From positions 56,430 through 120,429 of the forward strand of contig JAZKJL010000007.1 in NCBI GenBank assembly GCA_040384325.1: DNA of 64,000 nt, in the 5' to 3' direction. The notes beneath the pieces were generated by a model. It was not told where the DNA came from. It did no database searches and saw only the letters and a program-made list of their open reading frames with translations. This document shows, one piece after another, positions 19,306-28,590 of the stretch; positions within the stretch are counted from its first letter, which is position 1, and each line of letters begins with the position of its first letter. Both the position numbers and the translations under genes were made by a program. The DNA is from JACMLX01 sp040384325. GTDB taxonomy: Bacteria > Gemmatimonadota > Gemmatimonadetes > Gemmatimonadales > Gemmatimonadaceae.

Positions 19306-21161
19306 CCGAGGGCGCGGCTGCCGCTGCGCGGGGCCCACTCACCCAGCGGCCGCCGGCGCTGCCGCGTGGCGACGGTGAGCTGCGTGAAGCTGTTGAGGGA
19401 TGCGTAGAGCGAGAAGAAACGATCGAGCACGCTGGCGAAGATCCAGGCGCCGTCGCCGGCGAAGTGATCCTCGTCGATGTCGAGCGTGATGCGCCGCCCG
19501 CGTGCGAGCGCCAGTCCACCGCCCTGCGACAGCCCCGGGATGCGGGCATGCACCGCCTCGCTGCGCACGTCGAGGATGCCCTGGATCTGGCGCTCGATGT
19601 CGGGCGACTCGGCGTGATCGTGCAGCCGCAGCAACTCGCGCAATGCGTCGGGGCCACCGTCGAGCGAGAGATGGTTGAGCGACAGCTGCGACACCATGCG
19701 CCACGCCAGTGCGGAGCCGAGGCGCGGATGCACCGAGGCGGTGGGACGCAGCAATGCCACGATGCGCGTCAGCGGACCGCCACCAACCAGCTCGAAGTCG
19801 CCGCGCGGATCGCCCACCGGCAGCCGTGACGGCAGGTCGCCGTTGAAGCAGAGCGTGCGCGCCGTGACCACGTCGTGCCTCGGCTGGAAGGTGCGACCGC
19901 CGCGATCGACGAACGCCAGCGAGAGGTCGCTGGAACGCGCCCCGCGTTCCGGTGCCGGGTGCCGTCGCGCCACCCAGAACACCGGTGGTGCACCGGTGGT
20001 GACCTCGTGCTTCAGGCCATACAGCGGTTCGTAGCGCGTCGGTTCACCACCACCCGACGGCACGCCGACCACGTCGGTCACCGCATACACCTCGATCGCC
20101 AGCCGATGCTGCGCGTCGGGAATCAGCTGATACTCGTCGCGCCGGTGCGTGAGCAGGATCGGCTCGGCGACATGTTCGTACAGGTTCACCACCGGCGTGC
20201 AGCCGAGCCGCACCGTGTCGCGCGTCACGCCGGCGGCGAGCATCGCGCGGCGATCTCCGCGCTCGAAGGCGCCGACGAGGATCACGATCTCCGCCGCGCC
20301 CTGCGCGTTGCAGGCGCGCAGCGCATTGCCGATGGCGAGGTCCACCGAACGGAATGCGGCCGGCAGCGCCATGTACTCCTGCAGCAACCCATACGGAGCC
20401 AGCGCGGGAGCGCCGCCTTCGAGCAGGCGTTCGTCGGCACCGAAGCCACCGGGTGTCAGCGCACGCGACGACACCTCGATGCGACGCTCGTTCCCGCCGG
20501 CCGGCTTGTCGGGATCGAGCGCACGCACCAGGATCGCTGTCGTGTCGCGGCAGAGCACCTCGTGCAGCGTGGACGCCACCGCGCCGTCGCCATGCAGGTG
20601 CACGCGCAGTGAGTCGAGCTCCAGCGACGACAGGGCGACGCCGGGAAACGCCCGCAGCTCGATGCGCAGCGCCCCCACGGCATCGGTGGCGCGCACCGGC
20701 GGCTGCAACGCGTCGGGCGTGACCCAGCGCGCATCGGCCACGGTGATCGGCCAGAGGTGCACGTTGGCGGCCGTGCGGAAGGTGCAGCGCATGCCACCCA
20801 CGGCGCGCGTGCGCAGCAGCGAGCCGCGCGGCACACGGACACCCTCGGGCATCGCGGCACGCTCGGGATCGGCCACGAACTCCGCGATCGACAACGCCGG
20901 CACCGGACGCACCAGTTGCGGGGCGACGATCGCGAGCAGCGACTCGGCCACCTGCGACACATCGTCGTCGAGCTTGAGATGGATCCGCGCCGCGAGGAAG
21001 GCGAACCCCTCCAGCAATCGCTCGACGTGCGGGTCTTCGCACTTGGTGGCCTCGAGCTGCAGGCGACCGGCCACTTTCGGATACCGCTGCGCGTACTCCG
21101 CACCGAGACGCCGGAGGTAGCCGAGCTCACGCTCGTAATACCAGAGCAGCTCGTCACGCAT
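19302..21161 (-). CDS. tssF: T6SS baseplate protein TssF
   Basis: It encodes 619 residues of the ImpG/VasA family. The conserved N-terminus is ELLWYYERELGYLRRLGAEYAQRYPKVAGRL, followed by DPHVERLLEGFAFLAARI. The C-terminal half has LCFNGDLPSRLP and GGGLALARGRRITLDIDE. The start at 21161 overlaps the end of tssE by 8 bases. It works as the central part of the baseplate wedge. Confidence 0.94.
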   Translation of the reverse strand: MRDELLWYYERELGYLRRLGAEYAQRYPKVAGRLQLEATKCEDPHVERLLEGFAFLAARIHLKLDDDVSQVAESLLAIVAPQLVRPVPALSIAEFVADPERAAMPEGVRVPRGSLLRTRAVGGMRCTFRTAANVHLWPITVADARWVTPDALQPPVRATDAVGALRIELRAFPGVALSSLELDSLRVHLHGDGAVASTLHEVLCRDTTAILVRALDPDKPAGGNERRIEVSSRALTPGGFGADERLLEGGAPALAPYGLLQEYMALPAAFRSVDLAIGNALRACNAQGAAEIVILVGAFERGDRRAMLAAGVTRDTVRLGCTPVVNLYEHVAEPILLTHRRDEYQLIPDAQHRLAIEVYAVTDVVGVPSGGGEPTRYEPLYGLKHEVTTGAPPVFWVARRHPAPERGARSSDLSLAFVDRGGRTFQPRHDVVTARTLCFNGDLPSRLPVGDPRGDFELVGGGPLTRIVALLRPTASVHPRLGSALAWRMVSQLSLNHLSLDGGPDALRELLRLHDHAESPDIERQIQGILDVRSEAVHARIPGLSQGGGLALARGRRITLDIDEDHFAGDGAWIFASVLDRFFSLYASLNSFTQLTVATRQRRRPLGEWAPRSGSRALG

Positions 21162-21717
21162 CGTCAGGGCGTCCTTCACGCACCTGGTATTCGCCGCGAC
21201 CGGTCTCCAGCACGGTGTCGTACACCACGCGCTCCGGTGCCGGATCGACGCGTAGCATGCCTTCGATCGAGAAGCGGAGGTCGGGGCGACCCGCCATGCC
21301 GGGATCGACGTGCGCGCGCACGCGTACGTGCGAGAGGCGCGGCTCGAAGTCGGCCACGCACTCCTCCACCTCGCGCACCAGCCGCAGCAGCGTGTCGCTG
21401 CCATCGCGCGACATGGAGCTGAAGTCGGGCACGCCGTAACGGAGCAGCGAGCGACGTGCCTCGGGCATGCTCTCGTCGATCACCACCAGGTCGCGCCGCG
21501 AGTTGAGCAGCCACTCGAGGTCGTGCCGCACCGCGACGCGCAGCGCAATCACGCTCTCGGCGCGCGTCGGCATCACCTCGTGACTGTTGCCCGGCTCCTC
21601 ATCGGTGAGGCGATCCATCAGCGACGCCTGCACCGGGCGCGACACCGTGTCGGCGCGCTGGGATGGGATCGCGCCGGTGCTGCTCCATTCGCCGGGCCTG
21701 CGATCGTCCGGCGCCAT
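21154..21717 (-). CDS. tssE: T6SS baseplate protein TssE (gp25-like)
   Basis: It encodes 187 residues. After a flexible, Ser/Arg-rich N-terminus of about 45 residues comes the gp25 domain: VAVRHDLEWLLNSRR, LRYGVPDFSSMSRD, VEECVADFEPRLSHVRV. The EPRL motif is the family signature that starts sheath polymerisation. I prefer the ATG at 21717, with a GGCGGG sequence 8 bases upstream. An alternative GTG at 21723 would give a GTGA overlap with the tssA stop. Confidence 0.92.
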   Translation of the reverse strand: MAPDDRRPGEWSSTGAIPSQRADTVSRPVQASLMDRLTDEEPGNSHEVMPTRAESVIALRVAVRHDLEWLLNSRRDLVVIDESMPEARRSLLRYGVPDFSSMSRDGSDTLLRLVREVEECVADFEPRLSHVRVRAHVDPGMAGRPDLRFSIEGMLRVDPAPERVVYDTVLETGRGEYQVREGRPDDA

Positions 21718-21719
21718 GG

Positions 21720-23501
21720 TCACGACCCGCCAAGCGCGAGCGCCGCGATCGGGTCGAGGCGGCAGATGCGCAGGTAGAGTTCACTGCGGCGGCTCGAACT
21801 GCCGTCGGTGGCGTCGATGGCGCGACAGGCCAGCACCATCGCCTGTGCCACCACACCGCCGTCTTCCCACGAATCGAGCTTGTGCGACTCCACCTGGTCG
21901 AGCAACTCCTCGACGATCGGCATCGCGATGTCGGAACGCTTGGCGTCCACCAGCACCGTCACCAGTTCCAGCCGGCGCAGGAAACGCGCGCGTTCGCTGC
22001 GCTCGCGCACCACGTCGGCCATCAGCAGTGCCACGCCGCGATCGAGGCGCCCGCCGGAGACTTCGGCGCGTGCACGTTCGAGCATCGGCCGGTGCGGCGC
22101 CGACGGCATGCCATCGAGCGGTGGACGCTCGACACTGCGCTGGCTGCCGCCGAGCAGGCCGGCCCGGTCGAGCCATGCCAGCGTCTCGGCGTTGGCCACC
22201 GGTGTATCGTCGAGCAGCATGGCGTGCGGCAGTCCCGGATAATCGGCGAGCAACTGACGCAACGCGGAGCGCATCATGTGCACCACCGGCGCGTACGCAT
22301 CGCCGAGTGCCTGCGCCGAGTCGAGCGCCCACCGCTGTGCATCCAGCCAGGCGCCGCCGCTGGTGGATCCCATCAGTTCCTCGACCCCATCGAGCAGGTC
22401 TTCGTGGCGCTCCTCGAGCAGGAATCCCTTGAGGCGCGCGCGCTCCGACGTCGGCGGCGCGTGCAGTCGCGCGGCGGCCGGTGCATTGGTCTCGGGATCG
22501 GCCGGGCCGAGTGCGCGCCAGCGCAACGCGCGCATCAGCGCGTACGGCGCCGGCTCGAGCGGATTGGCGCGGCGCAGGAAACGTGCGGCCACCACGACAC
22601 GTGCGCCGGCATCGGCTTCGCTGGTGGGAATCGCTCCGACCGACGCCGTCACCAACCCCGACGCGCCTGCGACGCCGGCCGCTTCGCCGTCTGCTTCACC
22701 ACCGGAACCATCGTCTTCGGGCTCCTGCAGGCGACGGCGCGCGAGCAGCGCATCGGTCGAGCGTTGCACCGCCTCGAGCACGTCGAGCAGGCGACGATAG
22801 CTCGGTGCTTCCTCGACGAAGTGTTCGTTGCCGAATTCGTCGAGCGCGTAGAGGTCGGCGGTGGTCTCTCGAATGGTCTGGCTGAGGTCCACGTACCACT
22901 GCTTCGGCGTGGCATCGACGCCGGCCCAGATGGTCTCGATCACCGGCTCGCCCTTGGCGGCGAAGGCATCGCGCGCCTCGCGTCGCAGCTCGTCCTCGCG
23001 CAGCTCGTCCTCGGAGCCCACCAGTGCGGCGGCATCGTACTGGCGGAAGTTGTGCTTGGCGTTGCTGAGCGGCGCGCTGCGCACCGTCTCGACCAGCTTG
23101 ATGCCGATGAAGTCGAGCGGGCCGGCACGCATCGACGGGTCGCCGTCCTCGATCTCCGGATACACCGTGTCCCAGAAATTCTCGAGCAGGCCGCGCATCA
23201 GTGCCACGCCATCGCGCAGGCCAGGCAGCCCTTCGCGCTTGAGCATCGACTCGGTCCACCACGATGCGAGCTGCAGGTCCTTCGAGGTCGTCGACAGCAC
23301 CTCGGCGGTGAGCTTCACCACCGCGCCGTGGTCGGCCACCTTGCGCGCGCGCTGCCAGGCGCCCTGGTCGGCGTCGTCATCCTCGCGACGGGCTTCCTTG
23401 ATCTTCTCGTAGATCGGATCGTCGCGGACCGGGCGGCCCGACGGATTGTCGCCGGGGATCGGCGCGAGGAGGGGCGAGAGCAGTTCGTCGCGAGCAGGCA
23501 T
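21720..23501 (-). CDS. tssA: T6SS protein TssA
   Basis: It encodes 593 residues with the ImpA N-terminal domain at residues 9-125 (LLAPIPGDNPSGRPVRDDPIYEKIKEARRE, AEVLSTTSKDLQLASWW, DGVALMRGLLENFWDTVYPE). A long variable middle region contains a Gly/Ala/Glu-rich linker at about 255-300. The C-terminus (about 430-590) is helical. TssA nucleates the baseplate and primes tail growth. Its stop is adjacent to tssE. The C-terminal class (TssA1, A2 or A3) cannot be assigned by eye. Confidence 0.9.
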   Translation of the reverse strand: MPARDELLSPLLAPIPGDNPSGRPVRDDPIYEKIKEARREDDDADQGAWQRARKVADHGAVVKLTAEVLSTTSKDLQLASWWTESMLKREGLPGLRDGVALMRGLLENFWDTVYPEIEDGDPSMRAGPLDFIGIKLVETVRSAPLSNAKHNFRQYDAAALVGSEDELREDELRREARDAFAAKGEPVIETIWAGVDATPKQWYVDLSQTIRETTADLYALDEFGNEHFVEEAPSYRRLLDVLEAVQRSTDALLARRRLQEPEDDGSGGEADGEAAGVAGASGLVTASVGAIPTSEADAGARVVVAARFLRRANPLEPAPYALMRALRWRALGPADPETNAPAAARLHAPPTSERARLKGFLLEERHEDLLDGVEELMGSTSGGAWLDAQRWALDSAQALGDAYAPVVHMMRSALRQLLADYPGLPHAMLLDDTPVANAETLAWLDRAGLLGGSQRSVERPPLDGMPSAPHRPMLERARAEVSGGRLDRGVALLMADVVRERSERARFLRRLELVTVLVDAKRSDIAMPIVEELLDQVESHKLDSWEDGGVVAQAMVLACRAIDATDGSSSRRSELYLRICRLDPIAALALGGS

Positions 23502-23616
23502 GCGATCTTGAGCGAGGACGGGAGTAACGCGCAGCCGGGGGGACCGGCAGGATCACGCAACGGAACGACAGTGCCGTACGTGCGCTCGTCAGCTCACGGA
23601 CACGGGGCCTGACTCC

Positions 23617-24330
23617 TCAGGATGCCGGCGGGGCCTCGATGGTGAGTTCGCGCAGTTCGAGCAGCGGGAACTCTTCCCCGTCGACGATCCAGTACTTCAG
23701 GCCGACCGGCGCCTCGCCACCATCGGGCAGGTCGGTCCAGTCGGACACGCGACCCAGTCGCACCAGGTCATCGGCCTGCGTGGTGGTGCCGGCAGCGAGG
23801 ACGGGCAGCAGCACCTGGCCGAGTTCCATGCCCTTGAATCCGGGACCGGTGCGGACATGCACGGTGGGCCAGAGCGTGTCGCGGACCGAAGCCGGCGCCG
23901 GCATGGTGATCTGTGCGACGTGTGCGAGTGGCAGCCAGAGATACTTCCCGGCCGCGAAGCACTCGAGGCGCGCACCGATGCGCGGGTCGGCGTCCTCGAG
24001 CGACGCGAACGGCTTGCCGTTGAGCGTGCCGCGGACGGCAGGGGCCGGATCGAGCGGGAAGGCGCGATCGGCGAACAGCGATTCCCGTTCGCGCTGGGCG
24101 CGAATGGCCCCCTTGTACAGCATGGCACCCAGGTCGGCCTCCTTCGAGGACGACCCGAGCACCTCCAGCTGCTTCACGGCGCGTTCGTACTCGCCGCTGA
24201 AGCAGAGCAACTCGAACAGGAACGTGCGGCGCTTGGCATCGGACGGATTCTTGCGCAGTTCGATGCCAAGCGTCTCGACCGCCTCCGAGAGGCGTCCAGC
24301 GCGGAACGCGTCGAGCGCGGTCGTGGTCAC
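23617..24330 (-). CDS. tagJ: T6SS accessory protein TagJ (ImpE family)
   Basis: It encodes 237 residues, starting at a GTG. The N-terminal TPR-like helices (ALDAFRAGRLSEAVETLGIELRKNPSDAKRRTFLFELLCFSGEYERAVKQLEVL) are diagnostic of ImpE/TagJ. The C-terminal beta-rich part ends with ELRELTIEAPPAS. TagJ binds the sheath protein TssB in some systems and modulates ClpV-dependent recycling. It follows hcp by 5 nt and precedes tssA by a 115-nt gap in which I see no clear signal. Confidence 0.9.
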   Translation of the reverse strand: MTTTALDAFRAGRLSEAVETLGIELRKNPSDAKRRTFLFELLCFSGEYERAVKQLEVLGSSSKEADLGAMLYKGAIRAQRERESLFADRAFPLDPAPAVRGTLNGKPFASLEDADPRIGARLECFAAGKYLWLPLAHVAQITMPAPASVRDTLWPTVHVRTGPGFKGMELGQVLLPVLAAGTTTQADDLVRLGRVSDWTDLPDGGEAPVGLKYWIVDGEEFPLLELRELTIEAPPAS

Positions 24331-24335
24331 GGTGA

Positions 24336-24836
24336 TCAGACTTTGGCGTTCGCGATCACGCTGTACTTCTGCACCACCGGCGACCCTTCCTTGTTCTTCG
24401 CGGTCTTGGGCGGCGTGTTGTACGTCATGATGATCTCCTCGTAGGTGAAGGAGATCGACTCGGACGGCTTCTCACCACCGCTGGAGACGCTGTGCCCGGT
24501 GAGCACCGCGTTCTTCAGTTCATAGGTGAGGTAGATCGCCGAGCCGGCCTTGGCATCGCCCACCGCACCGACGAAGTCGATGGTGACGAGGTCGATGGTG
24601 CTGCCGAGACAGGTGTTGATGAAGAGGGCCGGCGACATGGAGTCGAAGGCCTTCGTCAGGACGACTTCGCTGAGGCTGGCGGTGCTCTTCTCGACGCCGC
24701 CCTTCGAGATGCTGACGCCGAGACCGACGCCGAACTGGAAGGAACCACATTCACTGGCGCCCTTGTCCTTCACGAGGTCGTCGGTGGCAATGCCTTCGAG
24801 TCCCAACTTCTTGCCGCAACTGAGATAGATCGCCAT
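24336..24836 (-). CDS. hcp: T6SS tube protein Hcp (TssD)
   Basis: It encodes 166 residues, the usual Hcp size, without an effector extension. Family features are the start MAIYLSCG, a central repeated beta-hairpin (SLSEVVLTKAFDSMSPALF) and the closing SISFTYEEIIMTYN with a short basic tail. Hexamers stack into the expelled inner tube. It sits between tssC and tagJ. Confidence 0.93.
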   Translation of the reverse strand: MAIYLSCGKKLGLEGIATDDLVKDKGASECGSFQFGVGLGVSISKGGVEKSTASLSEVVLTKAFDSMSPALFINTCLGSTIDLVTIDFVGAVGDAKAGSAIYLTYELKNAVLTGHSVSSGGEKPSESISFTYEEIIMTYNTPPKTAKNKEGSPVVQKYSVIANAKV

Positions 24837-24916
24837 GGTCGTGTGCCTGATCGTGAATTGGTGATGACGCGGGGACTGCAGAACCTGCGGGGGGGGAGGG
24901 CGCGGGCGCCCCGGTC

Positions 24917-26407
24917 CTACTTACCGGCCGGCGGCGGCAACTCCGCGACCAGGCGCATCGAGATGGACAACTCGTCGAGCTGGAAGTGCGGGCGCATGAA
25001 CGCGACGGCGCGCAGCACACCCGGCTTGCCCGCCACCTCGACGACGTCGATGCGGGCCTCCTTCAGCGGACGCTTGGCCTTGGTCTCGAAGGACGCGTCG
25101 TCGTTGGACACGACGTACTGCGAAATCCAGCGGTTGAGGAACGACGTCGCCTCATTGGCGGTCATGAAGCCGCCGATCTTGTCGCGCATCATCACCTTGA
25201 GGTAATGCGCGAAGCGTGAGGTGGCGAAGATGTAGGGCAGCTGGGCCGAGATGCGCGCGTTGGCCGAAGCCTGCGGCGAATCGTAGACCTTCGCCTTCTG
25301 GCCGCTCTGCACGCTGAAGAATGCGGCATTGGGCGTGCCCTTCTGGTGGACCAGCGGCACGAAGCCGAGGTCGGCCAGTTCCTTCTCGCGGCGATCGGTG
25401 ACCGACACTTCGGTCGGGCACTTCATCACCGTCTCGCCAGCGTCGGTCTGGAAGTTGTGCACCGGCAGGCCGGTGACCAGGCCGCCGCTCTCGACGCCGC
25501 GGATCGCGGCGCACCAGCTGTACTTGGCGAAGGCGTCGGTGATCTTGGCGCCGAGCGCCCAGGCGGCCGAGCCCCAGAGGTACGAGTCGTGCTCGGTGCC
25601 GTCCACGTGCTCATCGTAGTTGAACGCCTCGATCGGCACCGTCTTGGCGCCGTACGGCTCACGCAGCAGCATGCGCGGCAGCGCCAGCGCCACGTAGCGG
25701 GAGTCGTCCGTGTTGCGGAACGCCTTCCACTTCGCGTATTCGGTGCTGTCGAGCACCTTGGCCATGTCGCGCGGCTGGTCGAGCTGCGAGAAGCTTTCGA
25801 GGTTGAACATCTCGTGCGATGCCGACGCGATGAACGGCGCGTGGGCGGAGGCGGCGACGTTGGAGATCTTCTCCAGCAGCTCGATGTCCTGGCCGCTCTT
25901 GTTGAACTCGTAGTTGCCGAGCAGCGCGCCGAACGGGGCACCGCCGAAGACGCCGTACTCTTCCTCGTAGACCTTCTTGAACAAGGCGCTCTGGTCGAAC
26001 TCGGGGGCGCGCTGCAGGTCGCGCAGCAGTTCCTTCTTGCTGACGTTGAAGATCTTCAGCTTCAGCTGCTCGCCGGTCTCGGTCTGGTTGAGCAGGTACT
26101 TCAGTCCGCGCCAGCTGGCCTCGAGCTTCTGGTACTCGGGGTGATGCATGATCTCGTTCACCTGCAGCGACAGCAGGTGGTCGAGCTGCGCGATGCGGGC
26201 GTTGATCATCGCCTCGGTGTCGCGGCCGACGGTCACCGCCCCTTCGAGCACCTCGGAGACGAAGCGGCTGACGATGTCCTTGCCGCGCGTCTGCGCCTGC
26301 GTGTCGGCGCCGAAGCGGCCTTCGGCGACGATCTGGTCGAGGAGGCCGAGTTCGCGCGCTTCGGCCTGCGGCGCCGCGCCACCGGCGCTGGTCTGTGCTT
26401 CTGGCAT
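24917..26407 (-). CDS. tssC: T6SS sheath large subunit TssC
   Basis: It encodes 496 residues. Conserved stretches are ARIAQLDHLLSLQVNEIMHHPEYQKLEASWRGLKYLL, GNYEFNKSGQDIELLEKIS, AFRNTDDSRYVALALPRMLLR and the C-terminal RYFAHYLKV-like segment and helix. Together with TssB it forms the contractile sheath. A 4-nt gap separates it from tssB. The first 20 residues are Gly/Ala-rich and probably disordered. Confidence 0.96.
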   Translation of the reverse strand: MPEAQTSAGGAAPQAEARELGLLDQIVAEGRFGADTQAQTRGKDIVSRFVSEVLEGAVTVGRDTEAMINARIAQLDHLLSLQVNEIMHHPEYQKLEASWRGLKYLLNQTETGEQLKLKIFNVSKKELLRDLQRAPEFDQSALFKKVYEEEYGVFGGAPFGALLGNYEFNKSGQDIELLEKISNVAASAHAPFIASASHEMFNLESFSQLDQPRDMAKVLDSTEYAKWKAFRNTDDSRYVALALPRMLLREPYGAKTVPIEAFNYDEHVDGTEHDSYLWGSAAWALGAKITDAFAKYSWCAAIRGVESGGLVTGLPVHNFQTDAGETVMKCPTEVSVTDRREKELADLGFVPLVHQKGTPNAAFFSVQSGQKAKVYDSPQASANARISAQLPYIFATSRFAHYLKVMMRDKIGGFMTANEATSFLNRWISQYVVSNDDASFETKAKRPLKEARIDVVEVAGKPGVLRAVAFMRPHFQLDELSISMRLVAELPPPAGK

Positions 26408-26411
26408 CGGG

Positions 26412-26927
26412 TCAGGCCTCCGTCTTGTCGAGGCCGAGTTCGGCCTTCAGCGCCGCCAGCTTGGCGTCGTCGTGCAGCGTCTCCTGCAGCAGTTCGTCGA
26501 GCTTCTCGTTCGTCTGCAGCGTGCCGCGCAGGTCGGCGAGCTTGGTGCGCAGTTCGAGCAGCTCGCGCAGCGGCTTCACCTGGCGCGCCACGGCGTCGGG
26601 CGCGAAGTCGTCGAGGCTCTTGAAGGTGAGGTCGATGCCGAGCTTCGCGGCCTCCGGATCCTCACTCAGCTTGTTCTCGACCGAGAACTGCAGGTGCGGC
26701 TTCATGCTGGCCAGCACGTCGTCGAAGTTGTCGGGGGTGACCTCGACGAACTTGCGGTCCTTGACGCGGGCCAGCGGCTCCACGGGCATGCCGGTGAAGT
26801 CGCCGAGGATGCCCATCACGAAGGGAAGGGAGCGTTGCTCGATGGCATCGCCGGCCTCCACGTCGTAGCTGATGTTCACCCGGGGCGCGCGCACTCGCTC
26901 GAGTTTTTTTTGCGTGCTATCAGCCAT
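26412..26927 (-). CDS. tssB: T6SS sheath small subunit TssB
   Basis: It encodes 171 residues and is the first gene of the minus-strand operon. The family pattern is VNISYDVEAGDAIEQRSLPFVMGILGDFTG, then LARVKDRKFVEVTPDNFDDVLASMKPHL and a helical C-terminus. The Shine-Dalgarno GGAG lies 10 bases before the ATG. Codons 6-8 contain an uninterrupted run of eight A residues (26904-26911 on the plus strand as T), unusual in this GC-rich context. Confidence 0.95.
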   Translation of the reverse strand: MADSTQKKLERVRAPRVNISYDVEAGDAIEQRSLPFVMGILGDFTGMPVEPLARVKDRKFVEVTPDNFDDVLASMKPHLQFSVENKLSEDPEAAKLGIDLTFKSLDDFAPDAVARQVKPLRELLELRTKLADLRGTLQTNEKLDELLQETLHDDAKLAALKAELGLDKTEA

Positions 26928-27237
26928 GACTCATTCGCTCCGGCTCTTTGTTGGAAATACCGTTCACGGGGGATGTGCACGGTGGAGCACGACGACGGAA
27001 ACGGGAGTGTCGTGCATCGCCCGGCGTACTGGCGACGGCGACCGCTCCCGATGACGTCTCGGCTGCACCATGGTGCGGTGTGACGCGCTTAACGTCAAGG
27101 ACGCTTCACAGAGTCGCGACACGTGCGGAAGATTTTGCCTTGCGTGCAGACGGTGTGGCGCCACCACGAACATCGTCAGGCGCGACACGCATGCGCGACG
27201 ATTGGCCCGCGCGACTACCGCACAGTACGTTGCGCCA
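26928..27237. promoter_or_regulatory. Divergent T6SS promoter region
   Basis: This 310-nt gap separates the divergent tssB operon and the first tssK, so both promoters should lie here. I cannot assign a convincing -35/-10 pair. A perfect 12-bp palindrome, GCACCATGGTGC, at 27065-27076 could be an operator. There is no gene in the interval. Confidence 0.5.
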
Positions 27238-28578
27238 ATGCCGCACGCCCACCCCGTCCTCTGGTCAAAGGGCACACTCCTCGCACCGCAACACCTGCAG
27301 CAGCAGGATCGCGCGCACGAGGAATCGCTCGCCTTCCAACTGGCGACGTTGACGTTCTGCCCATGGGGATTGGCGCGGCTGGAGGTGGATCGCGCCGCAC
27401 TCGCCGCCGGCAGCATCGTCATCACCGCCATCACCGCCCGCCTGCCCGACGGCCTGGTGATCGACGCCCCGTCGGGCGATCCCTCACCCGCCCCGCGCCC
27501 CTTCGGCGACGCCTGGGCGCCAGATAAGAATTCTCTAATAATCTATCTGGCCGTGCCGGAGTATCGGCCGGGCGGCCGGAACGTCGCCAACCTCGGCGAA
27601 CGGGCCATCGCCCGCTGGCACGGGGACGAGATCAGCCGGCGGGACGAGGTCACGGGACTCAACGAGCGCCCCGTGAGCGTGGCGCGGGCCAACCTGCGCC
27701 TGCTGTTCGAGGGGGAATCGCTGGACGGCTATACCACGCTGCCGCTGGCGCGCCTGGTGCGCGATGCCGCCGGCGTGGTGTCGCTCGACGCGGGCTACGT
27801 GCCGCCGCTGCTCGACATCGGCGCCAATGACTACCTCGTTGGTATCGCGCGGCGACTGGTGGAACGCGTCTCGGCGAAGGCCAGCGCGGTGTCGGGCACA
27901 CGGCGGCAGCGCAACCAGGGACTGGCCGACTTCTCCGTCACCGACGTGGCGGGATTCTGGCTGCTCTACACGCTCAACACGCACCTGCCGGCGCTGCGCC
28001 ACCTGTACGACGTGCGTCGCGGGCATCCGTCGGCGCTCTGGGAAGCGATGATCGGCCTGGCGGGGGCGTTGACCACGTTCGCCGCCACGCCGTCACCGCT
28101 GCCGACCTACGACCACCTGCGCCTGGGTGACGTGTTCACGCTGCTCGATGCGCGCGTGCACGAACTGCTCGACACGGCGGTGCCCGATGCCGCCGTGGCG
28201 CGCCCGCTGCGCGTGGTGCGACACAACGTGCACGCGGTGGCGGTGGAACAGGCGTCGTGGCTCGAGGCGCCGCAGTGGTATCTCGCGGTGTCGGCGTCGC
28301 TGCGGCCGATCGACATCGTGCAGAAGGTGATGAGCGGCTGCAAGATGGCGTCGTCGGACGTGGTCGACACGCTGATCCGCCAGGCGCTGGCCGGTGTGGA
28401 GCTGACGCACGTCGCGCAGCCACCGGCGGGGCTGCCGATCAAGGTCGACCAGCAGTACTTCGTGCTGCGGCGCAGCGGGCCGGCGTGGGATGCGATCGAA
28501 CGCGCACGCAACCTGGCGGTCTACGTGCCCACCGACCTCGGTGACGCGAAACTCGAGCTGATCATCCAGCTCCGCTGA
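27238..28578 (+). CDS. tssK: T6SS baseplate protein TssK, first copy
   Basis: It encodes 446 residues of the ImpJ/VasE family. The diagnostic N-terminus is VLWSKGTLLAPQHLQQQDR, followed by FCPWGLARLEVDRAAL. The middle has a GYVPPLLDIGANDYLVGIARRL motif and the C-terminus has YFVLRRSGPAWDAIERARNLAVYVP. TssK links the baseplate to the TssJLM membrane complex. The ATG at 27238 is chosen because homology starts there. An AT-rich patch of rare codons lies at 27523-27549. The gene converges on the Pro-rich gene with a 12-nt gap. Confidence 0.93.
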   Translation: MPHAHPVLWSKGTLLAPQHLQQQDRAHEESLAFQLATLTFCPWGLARLEVDRAALAAGSIVITAITARLPDGLVIDAPSGDPSPAPRPFGDAWAPDKNSLIIYLAVPEYRPGGRNVANLGERAIARWHGDEISRRDEVTGLNERPVSVARANLRLLFEGESLDGYTTLPLARLVRDAAGVVSLDAGYVPPLLDIGANDYLVGIARRLVERVSAKASAVSGTRRQRNQGLADFSVTDVAGFWLLYTLNTHLPALRHLYDVRRGHPSALWEAMIGLAGALTTFAATPSPLPTYDHLRLGDVFTLLDARVHELLDTAVPDAAVARPLRVVRHNVHAVAVEQASWLEAPQWYLAVSASLRPIDIVQKVMSGCKMASSDVVDTLIRQALAGVELTHVAQPPAGLPIKVDQQYFVLRRSGPAWDAIERARNLAVYVPTDLGDAKLELIIQLR

Positions 28579-28590
28579 CGCACGCCGCCG

